The translations under genes and the position numbers were made by a program. The notes under the pieces were generated by a model. It saw only the letters and a list, made by a program, of their open reading frames with translations. It was not told the origin of the DNA and made no database searches. 6,782 nucleotides of DNA from Bacillota bacterium (GTDB lineage: Bacteria > Bacillota > Clostridia > Christensenellales > CAG-138): positions 1 to 6,782 of the forward strand of contig JAEWMV010000220.1 of the NCBI GenBank assembly GCA_023393045.1. The letters run 5' to 3'. Position 1 is the first letter of the stretch. Every line of letters starts with the position of its first letter. Shown one piece after another: positions 1-4,195 of the stretch.

Positions 1-1
1 C

Positions 2-424
2 GTATTGAAGCAGACCAAGTTGCCCGCGCTCAACATGCTGCGCCTCACCGCGGAGGAAATCAAAAGGCGCGGCATCGGCAAGGTCGCCCTGCTCGCGACG
101 GAGGGCACCATCAAAACGGGCATTTACGCGAGGCTGTTTGAGGAATACGGCATCCCCTGCCTCGTGCCGGACAATGAGCAGCAGCGCGCCGTGATGGACG
201 TCATCTATAACGGCGTCAAGGCGGGCAAAGCGCAATACGACACCGCCGCATTTGAAGCGGCGCTCCATGACCTCATGCGCGCGGGGGCGGAGGCGTTCGT
301 GCTCGGCTGCACGGAGCTGCCCATCGCGTTTGCGGATTACGGGCTCGATTATCCCGTTGTGGACCCAACGCTCGTGCTCGCGCGCGCGGCAATCGCGCAG
401 GCAGGGTACCGCGTCGTGTCCTGA
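2..424 (+). CDS. Aspartate/glutamate racemase family protein, 3' part
   Basis: The open frame runs in from the left edge and ends at TGA (422-424), giving about 140 residues of the C-terminal domain of a cofactor-independent Asp/Glu racemase-type enzyme; family members are about 230 residues, so roughly 90 N-terminal residues lie outside. The diagnostic motif is GCTELP, whose Cys (codon 308-310) corresponds to the second catalytic cysteine of the two-Cys racemisation mechanism; the first would be upstream. The KVALLATEGTIKTGIY segment, which supplies substrate-binding Thr residues in this family, and the VVDPT segment near the end also fit. The TTG at 5 is in frame but lies inside the domain and is not a believable start. 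Members interconvert L- and D-Asp or Glu, but hydantoin and maleate enzymes share the fold, so the exact substrate is open. A hairpin and the M20 gene follow. Confidence 0.85.
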   Translation, partial: VLKQTKLPALNMLRLTAEEIKRRGIGKVALLATEGTIKTGIYARLFEEYGIPCLVPDNEQQRAVMDVIYNGVKAGKAQYDTAAFEAALHDLMRAGAEAFVLGCTELPIAFADYGLDYPVVDPTLVLARAAIAQAGYRVVS

Positions 425-442
425 GGTCAAACAGGTTCGATC

Positions 443-460
443 GGGGAGGTTCGCCTCCCC
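443..460 (+). terminator. UUCG-loop hairpin, weak terminator or attenuator
   Basis: A perfect 7-bp stem (GGGGAGG with CCTCCCC) closes a TTCG tetraloop and is followed by only TTTC. It starts 19 bases after the racemase stop and ends 28 bases before the M20 start. The T tract is too short for an efficient intrinsic terminator, so partial termination, or an mRNA processing or stabilising element within an operon, is equally possible. The stem is seen directly; the function is inferred. Confidence 0.45.
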
Positions 461-488
461 TTTCAAATACGTTCAGGGGGGAAAGAAC

Positions 489-1937
489 ATGGGCACTGTG
501 GGTTACGTTTTGCTGGGCGCGCTTGCGCTCGTCCTTTTGCTGCTGCTTATCGCCGTCATCAACGCGCTTCGCCTGAGAGCCCATCCGGCCGAAGGCAAGG
601 CCGCCATCTCATGGACGGATGGGGACGTCTCGCTCGACGCCAGGCGGCTTAGCGCCATGATCCGGGTGCCGAGCGTTTCCGTCCCGCAGGGCGGCGACGT
701 GAGCGAATTTCGCAAGCTGCAGGAGGTCATGCGGGAACTGTTCCCGCATGTGTTTGCAACGTGCGAGGTCACGGACCTTTCGGGCAGCCTGCTGCTGCGC
801 TGGAAGGGGAAGGATTCTTCGCGCAGCATCATGCTCATGGGGCATCAGGACGTGGTGCCCGCCATGGAGCCGAACTGGAAATATCCGCCGTACGCGGGCG
901 AAATTGCCGAAGGAAAAGTCTACGGCCGGGGGGCTGTGGATTGCAAATGCACCGTCATGACGGAACTTGCCGCCATGGAGGAGCTGATCGCCGAGGGCTT
1001 CGTGCCCGCGTGCGACGTGTATCTCGCCTCCTCCGTCAACGAGGAGATTTCAGGCGGCGGCGCGACCGAGACGGCGCGGCTCATGCTCGAAAAAGGCATA
1101 CGTCCCGAAATTGTGCTCGACGAGGGCGGCGTGATTTCCACCAGGGTCTTTCCGGGACTTTCGGGCTATTGCGCGGTCATCGGCGTCACGGAAAAGGGTT
1201 TTATCAATCTAAAAATCACCGCAAAAAGCCACGGCGGCCACTCCTCCACGCCGCCAAGGCATAACCCGCTTGCGCGGCTCGCGGCCTTCATCAGCGACAT
1301 GGAGCGCACGCGGCCTTTCAAAAAGCAGTATTCCCCAACGGTGCGGCGCATGTTTGAATCCCTTGCGCCGGCGCTCCTTTTCCCGATGCGGCTGCTCTTT
1401 GGCAACCTGTGGCTTTTCGCGCCGCTGCTCAAGGTAATCCTGCCCTTGGCCTCTCCCTTTGGCGAGGCGATGCTCGCCACCACCTTCTGCTTCACCATGT
1501 GCGAGGGATCCGCCGCGCCAAACGTCATCCCGCCGGAAGCCTATGTGCGCTGCAACCTTCGCTGCATCTCCCATCAGGACAGTGAGGAAACCATCGAACT
1601 CGTCAAAAAGAAGGCCGCGAAATACGACCTCGGCGTTGAGGTGGAGGCGGCGCGCGGTTCGTCCGCGCTCGTGGATATGGACGGGGCGGCGTACGCCTAC
1701 CTCGCGGATTGCATCCGTGCGTGCATGCCCGGCGTGACGGTCACGCCCTACTTGATGATGGGCGGCACGGACTGCCGCGAGTATGAGATCGTAAGCGCCG
1801 GGTGCCTGCGCTTCTCGCCCATCCGCCTTAGCCCCGAGCAGCTTTCCGGCGCGCACAGCGTCAATGAGAATGTGGATGCCGCGGCGCTCGCCGAGGCGCA
1901 CAAGTTCTACCGCTATTTTATCGAAAATTACCGCTGA
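489..1937 (+). CDS. Membrane-anchored M20 metallopeptidase, PM20D1/CPS1-like
   Basis: A 482-residue zinc hydrolase of peptidase family M20. Residues about 4-25 form one hydrophobic helix with no obvious cleavage site, suggesting a signal anchor with the enzyme outside the cytoplasm. Di-zinc site candidates are H119 in GHQDVVP with D121, D151 in GAVDCK, E185/E186 in NEEISGG, D211 in LDEGG and H456 in GAHSVNE; H251 in GGHSS lies in the lid/dimerisation domain that interrupts the catalytic domain. NLWLFAPLL, NVIPPEAYV, GGTDCREY and GAHSVNENV match, from memory, human PM20D1 and yeast carboxypeptidase S better than the shorter ArgE/DapE branch. The family hydrolyses C-terminal residues from dipeptides or cleaves N-acyl amino acids; substrate cannot be chosen here. 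The ATG at 489 is preceded by AGGGGGG (475-481) at 7 bases, and the anchor helix begins there; upstream in-frame codons only read through the racemase gene. All expected metal ligands are present, so it is probably active. Confidence 0.9.
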   Translation: MGTVGYVLLGALALVLLLLLIAVINALRLRAHPAEGKAAISWTDGDVSLDARRLSAMIRVPSVSVPQGGDVSEFRKLQEVMRELFPHVFATCEVTDLSGSLLLRWKGKDSSRSIMLMGHQDVVPAMEPNWKYPPYAGEIAEGKVYGRGAVDCKCTVMTELAAMEELIAEGFVPACDVYLASSVNEEISGGGATETARLMLEKGIRPEIVLDEGGVISTRVFPGLSGYCAVIGVTEKGFINLKITAKSHGGHSSTPPRHNPLARLAAFISDMERTRPFKKQYSPTVRRMFESLAPALLFPMRLLFGNLWLFAPLLKVILPLASPFGEAMLATTFCFTMCEGSAAPNVIPPEAYVRCNLRCISHQDSEETIELVKKKAAKYDLGVEVEAARGSSALVDMDGAAYAYLADCIRACMPGVTVTPYLMMGGTDCREYEIVSAGCLRFSPIRLSPEQLSGAHSVNENVDAAALAEAHKFYRYFIENYR

Positions 1938-1986
1938 CGGGCGGATGCGAATTTGCCCCTGCGCAAATCTTGAAAGGAAACATGGA

Positions 1987-2571
1987 ATGGAACTCGTCGT
2001 CATACGCCACGCCACCGCCGTGGGCAATCTCAAAAGGGTGTTTCTCGGCAGGAGGGACGATCCGCTTGCCCCCTGCGGGGAAGCGCTTGCCTGCAGCCGC
2101 CGCAATGAGCTGCCCCGGGTGGAGCGCGTCTATCACAGCCCCATGCTGCGCGCGCGGCGCACGGCCGCCCTCGTTTGGCCGGATACCCTCGCGATGGCCG
2201 TAGAAGGCCTTCGCGAGATGGACTTCGGCATCTTTGACGGGCGCACGAATGAGGAGCTGGAACAGGACGAGACCTACCGCGCCTGGCTCGCGCAGGGCGA
2301 ATGGGAGGGCTATCCCGGAGGGGAAACCTTTGCGGACGCAAAGGCGCGCGTGGACGCGGCATTCCGCTTCGTTGTGCGGGACGCGACGGAACGCGGCCTG
2401 TCCCGCGCGGGCGTGGTGGTGCACGGCGGCACGCTCATCGCCATCACCGACCTCTATACGCACGTGTGCGTCAACTATACGGACAAGCTTGTCAAAAACT
2501 GCGAGGGCTTTTTGATGGACGCGCAATACCGGCGCGGCAAAGTCACGGTGACGCGGTGCGAGAGGATTTAG
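1987..2571 (+). CDS. Histidine phosphatase (phosphoglycerate mutase superfamily)
   Basis: A 194-residue branch-1 histidine phosphatase. The N-terminal motif is VIRHAT, with R7 and nucleophile H8; the usual Gly after the His is Ala, which occurs in some subfamilies. YHSPMLRARRTA (50-60) supplies the second phosphate-binding Arg, probably R55; LREMDFGIFDG (75-85) supplies acid candidate E77; VVHGGT (145-149) supplies the second catalytic His, H146. GYPGGETFADAKARV resembles CobC-like alpha-ribazole phosphatases and broad-specificity PhoE/GpmB-like enzymes, but no cobalamin gene is in view, so no symbol is given. At under 200 residues it is short for a glycolytic mutase (about 230-250) and is more likely a phosphatase. 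Start: AAGGAAA (1974-1980) is 6 bases from the ATG at 1987; the ATG at 1982 is out of frame and too close. It follows the M20 gene by 49 bases and is probably co-transcribed. Confidence 0.88.
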   Translation: MELVVIRHATAVGNLKRVFLGRRDDPLAPCGEALACSRRNELPRVERVYHSPMLRARRTAALVWPDTLAMAVEGLREMDFGIFDGRTNEELEQDETYRAWLAQGEWEGYPGGETFADAKARVDAAFRFVVRDATERGLSRAGVVVHGGTLIAITDLYTHVCVNYTDKLVKNCEGFLMDAQYRRGKVTVTRCERI

Positions 2572-2606
2572 GATAATTGACAAGCGCTCGCCTATTGAAT
2601 TTGAAC

Positions 2607-2642
2607 AAAAAACCCGCCTGCAAAATCGCAAGCGGGCTTTTT
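2607..2642. terminator. Bidirectional intrinsic terminator
   Basis: Stem CCCGCCTGC (2613-2621) pairs with GCAAGCGGG (2628-2636) with a single C-A mismatch around a 6-base AAAATC loop. On the + strand it is followed by C and TTTTT (2638-2642); on the - strand the A tract 2607-2612 becomes a T tract. It lies between the convergent phosphatase (ends 2571) and MerR (ends 2659) genes, exactly where a shared terminator is expected. Confidence 0.85.
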
Positions 2643-2658
2643 ATATGCAGATATGAGA

Positions 2659-3414
2659 CTATTTGCAGTATATCAGCACCGCGTCCCGCAGGAATTGCGC
2701 GCACCCCTGCGCGATTTTATCGTAATAGGCGCGAAAGCGCGGGTCTTCCACGTACATCTGCGTTACGCCGATATGCGCTTCTTTACTGTAGTGCTCCCAA
2801 TAGAAGCACAGCCAATTTTTGTGCAGCGCGCAGGCCTTTTGGGCCAGCTCGCCCGTCGGGTCGCCCTGTTCAAAGGCGGCCTTGAGCGTTTCGTTCAGCT
2901 CGGCCGTCAGCTTTTCTAATTCCGCATACTGCTGGCGGCTCATGCCCTTGACTTTGGCGTTGGAGCGCGCGACGGCATCCGCGCCGTATTTGGCCCGTAT
3001 CTCCTCGCCGTAGCGCCGCTCGTTGTCCTCGACCAGCTTTTGGAGGAAGCCGTCGAATTTTTCCCGGTCGCTCATATAAATTTCTCCTTTCGCCGCCCTT
3101 ATGGTTTTTTCCACATTGGCGATTAATGTATTGAGTTGTTCCCGCTTGGCGAGCAGGGCCGACAGGTGGCTTTCCAGCGCCGTATGCCCGTCAAAGTCCT
3201 TTGAGGATAAAATTTTATTGATTTCCTCAAGCGGCACGCCGAACTCGCGGTAAAAAAGGATTTGTTGCAGCCGGTCAACCTCCTTTTGCCCATAAATGCG
3301 GTATCCGTTCGAGCTCATCCGCACGGGCGGGAGCAGTCCGAGCCCGTCGTAATAGCGCAGCGTGCGCGTGCTGACGCCTGCCAATTTCGCCAGTTTGTTG
3401 ATGGTATACTCCAT
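2659..3414 (-). CDS. MerR-family regulator with TipAS ligand-binding domain
   Basis: A 251-residue drug-responsive activator of the TipA/Mta type. The N-terminus (1-70) is a winged helix-turn-helix: MEYTINKLAKLAGVSTRTLRYYDGLGLL, then wing NGYRIY (36-41). A helical dimerisation segment spans about 76-112. Residues about 115-250 match the TipAS domain, including AHIGVTQMYVEDPRFRAYYDKIA (213-235), which in TipAL helps enclose thiopeptide antibiotics. Ligands are not predictable; the class responds to large hydrophobic or peptide-like drugs. The start at 3414 is fixed by a perfect GGAGGT 6 bases upstream and by MerR-family N-termini; a longer start at 3435 would place codons inside the -10 box. 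Its promoter has the 19-base spacer of a MerR target, so autoregulation is likely. No efflux or resistance gene adjoins it in the window. Confidence 0.93.
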   Translation of the reverse strand: MEYTINKLAKLAGVSTRTLRYYDGLGLLPPVRMSSNGYRIYGQKEVDRLQQILFYREFGVPLEEINKILSSKDFDGHTALESHLSALLAKREQLNTLIANVEKTIRAAKGEIYMSDREKFDGFLQKLVEDNERRYGEEIRAKYGADAVARSNAKVKGMSRQQYAELEKLTAELNETLKAAFEQGDPTGELAQKACALHKNWLCFYWEHYSKEAHIGVTQMYVEDPRFRAYYDKIAQGCAQFLRDAVLIYCK

Positions 3415-3420
3415 TTGCCC

Positions 3421-3426
3421 ACCTCC
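3421..3426 (-). promoter_or_regulatory. Ribosome binding site of the MerR gene
   Basis: Read on the - strand this is GGAGGT, followed by a 6-base spacer to the ATG at 3414. It decides the start codon against the in-frame ATG at 3435. With a transcription start near 3428 the leader would be only about 14 bases, leaving no room for a leader regulatory RNA. Confidence 0.85.
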
Positions 3427-3434
3427 GCAAAACA

Positions 3435-3465
3435 ACTATAAACCTTTACGCAGCGTCAATGTCAA
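3435..3465 (-). promoter_or_regulatory. MerR-type promoter with 19-base spacer and operator dyad
   Basis: On the - strand, -35 TTGACA (3465-3460, perfect consensus) and -10 TATAGT (3440-3435) are separated by 19 bases instead of 17. The spacer contains a dyad centred on 3452: the + strand arms ACCTTTACGC (3442-3451) and GCGTCAATGT (3453-3462) are inverted copies matching at 8 of 10 positions. MerR-family activators bind such a dyad between -35 and -10 and untwist the DNA to realign the boxes. This promoter reads straight into the MerR gene, predicting ligand-dependent positive autoregulation as known for tipA and mta-like genes. Architecture is seen; regulation is inferred. Confidence 0.88.
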
Positions 3466-3483
3466 TTGTTTTTTGCACCCTTT

Positions 3484-3513
3484 GGGCGTGGATATTATCC
3501 GCCCGCGATAATA
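3484..3513. repeat. Overlapping short dyads upstream of the MerR promoter
   Basis: Two mutually exclusive dyads share bases. GGATA-T-TATCC (3490-3500), flanked by GGGC and GCCC, forms one. TATTATC (3493-3499) and GATAATA (3507-3513), a perfect 7-base inverted repeat around a 7-base spacer, forms the other. They lie about 20-50 bases upstream of the MerR -35 box, a position open to a second regulator, but nothing links them to a known protein. Confidence 0.4.
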
Positions 3514-3545
3514 GCATTGGTATAGCGCCGTTCGCCCTTTCGGTG

Positions 3546-3630
3546 CGTCGGGGACAGTTCTGTTTGTTTGCAATGGGGAAAGCGACATTCTCCCTTATTG
3601 CGCGGCAAAAAAACAGAACTGTCCCCAACG
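3546..3630. repeat. 85-base palindromic element, REP/MITE-like
   Basis: Arms 3546-3571 and 3605-3630 are inverted copies identical at 24 of 26 positions; the shared perfect core is GGGGACAGTTCTGTTT (3550-3565, inverse at 3611-3626). The 33-base centre has weak further pairing (AATGGGG against TTATT-side bases). As RNA it would make a long hairpin, but no T tract follows on either strand, so it is not a typical terminator. There is no coding content. From memory, GGGGACAGTTCTGTTT-like palindromes recur in many bacterial genomes, often as dispersed repeats or beside Y1 (IS200/RAYT-type) transposase genes; no transposase is in this window. A clear target-site duplication is not visible. Confidence 0.75.
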
Positions 3631-3733
3631 ATTCTTAAGGCCACTACAACCCCGGCCCTTCGTCCAGGTAATCATACATTGAATATCTCAAATTTCCCGC
3701 GCATACCTATAACCGACCGGGAGGGGGATGACT

Positions 3734-4123
3734 ATGCGCAAAAGTAAACCAACCGAGGCGCCGAATATGTTCGTCGAGCTGTTAAAAGGCGCGGTGACGG
3801 CGTCCGCAGTCAGCCTGCTGCTCATCGTGATCTACGCCGCCGCGATGTGGCAGCAGTGGCTCTCCACCGAGAGCATCGGCATATTCAATGCGGCCATCAA
3901 GGTCGTGTCCGCGGCGGTGGCGGGCATCGTCGTGGCGCGGCGCTGCAAGGAGCGCGCCTGGTTCTTCGGTGCGGCGGCGGGGCTCATCTATTCCGCGTTC
4001 GCGTTCGTGATTTTCTCAATCCTTTCGGATACGTTCCTGCTTTCCTGGGCGGTGCTTGCGGATATGGGCATCGGCGTGCTCGCCGGGATGCTCAGCGCCA
4101 TGGTCTTTAAGATCGCCAAATAA
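3734..4123 (+). CDS. TIGR04086-type four-helix membrane protein
   Basis: A 129-residue integral membrane protein of unknown function. Four hydrophobic helices are evident at about 20-38, 48-69, 75-95 and 102-126, with a short basic loop RRCKERAW between helices 2 and 3 and a positively charged N-terminus (RKSK), suggesting that both are cytoplasmic. The pattern LLKG near helix 1, AGIVVARRCKERAWFFGAAAGLIY and a Gly-rich last helix fit the TIGR04086 (YrzE-like) family of Firmicutes, which often sits near yajC, the SCIFF peptide genes, secDF and recJ; here recJ follows. Start: GGAGG (3720-3724) is 9 bases from the ATG at 3734 and only 3 from the in-frame ATG at 3728, so 3734 is preferred; 3728 would add two residues. 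The biochemical role is unknown. Confidence 0.8.
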   Translation: MRKSKPTEAPNMFVELLKGAVTASAVSLLLIVIYAAAMWQQWLSTESIGIFNAAIKVVSAAVAGIVVARRCKERAWFFGAAAGLIYSAFAFVIFSILSDTFLLSWAVLADMGIGVLAGMLSAMVFKIAK

Positions 4124-4126
4124 ACC

Positions 4127-4155
4127 TGTTCACCCCTGTCGAAAAATAGTATAAT
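4127..4155 (+). promoter_or_regulatory. Probable sigma-A promoter for recJ-apt
   Basis: A perfect -10 TATAAT (4150-4155) in a local A/T-rich patch (GAAAAATAGTATAAT) lies 40 bases before the recJ start. The -35 is weak: TGTTCA (4127-4132) at 17 bases matches TTGACA at 3 of 6, and TTCACC (4129-4134) at 15 bases matches 4 of 6. No terminator separates it from the membrane-protein gene, so read-through may add to expression. Confidence 0.55.
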
Positions 4156-4167
4156 CGGTCTTGGGAA

Positions 4168-4190
4168 TCCGGTAAGCCGGAGGAAAGAGG
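4168..4190 (+). promoter_or_regulatory. recJ leader hairpin and double Shine-Dalgarno
   Basis: GGAGG (4179-4183) and AGAGG (4186-4190, 5 bases from the start) both precede the recJ ATG. A small 5-bp hairpin, TCCGG (4168-4172) with CCGGA (4177-4181) around TAAG, covers part of the first site and leaves the second free. The better-spaced second site supports the start at 4196. A regulatory role for the hairpin is speculative. Confidence 0.45.
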
Positions 4191-4195
4191 CCGTT

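Larger units (their letters stand above)
3415..3733. other. Divergent intergenic region, non-coding
   Basis: This 319-base gap separates the divergently read MerR and membrane-protein genes. From left to right it holds the MerR ribosome binding site and promoter/operator, overlapping short dyads (3484-3513), the long palindromic element (3546-3630) and about 100 bases in which I see no clear element until the GGGAGGGGG Shine-Dalgarno stretch at 3719-3727. A 60-codon - strand frame at 3446-3628 crosses both the operator and the palindrome and shows no protein features. Confidence 0.7.

Noticed and set aside
433..454. GGTTCGATC near the racemase end resembles a tRNA T-arm
   Set aside because: No acceptor, D-arm or anticodon arm surrounds it, and the flanks form a simple UUCG hairpin instead.
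1951..1968. ATTTGC/GCAAAT inverted repeat between the M20 and phosphatase genes
   Set aside because: It has only 6 pairs with A/T-rich ends and no following T tract; probably chance.
1209..2105. 298-residue open frame on the - strand
   Set aside because: It is antisense to the catalytic part of the M20 gene and the start of the phosphatase gene, with low-complexity Arg-rich composition and no domain.
1918..2631. 237-residue open frame on the - strand
   Set aside because: It is antisense to the whole phosphatase gene, whose catalytic motifs are intact on the + strand, and runs into the terminator.
3446..3628. 60-codon open frame on the - strand between MerR and the membrane protein
   Set aside because: It covers the long palindrome and enters the MerR operator, lacks a good ribosome binding site and resembles no protein.
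3679..3713. Possible promoter for the membrane-protein gene: TTGAAT and TATAAC
   Set aside because: The two boxes are 23 bases apart, too far for a sigma-A promoter; at 17 bases only the poor hexamer CATACC is found. A promoter probably exists here but I cannot place it.
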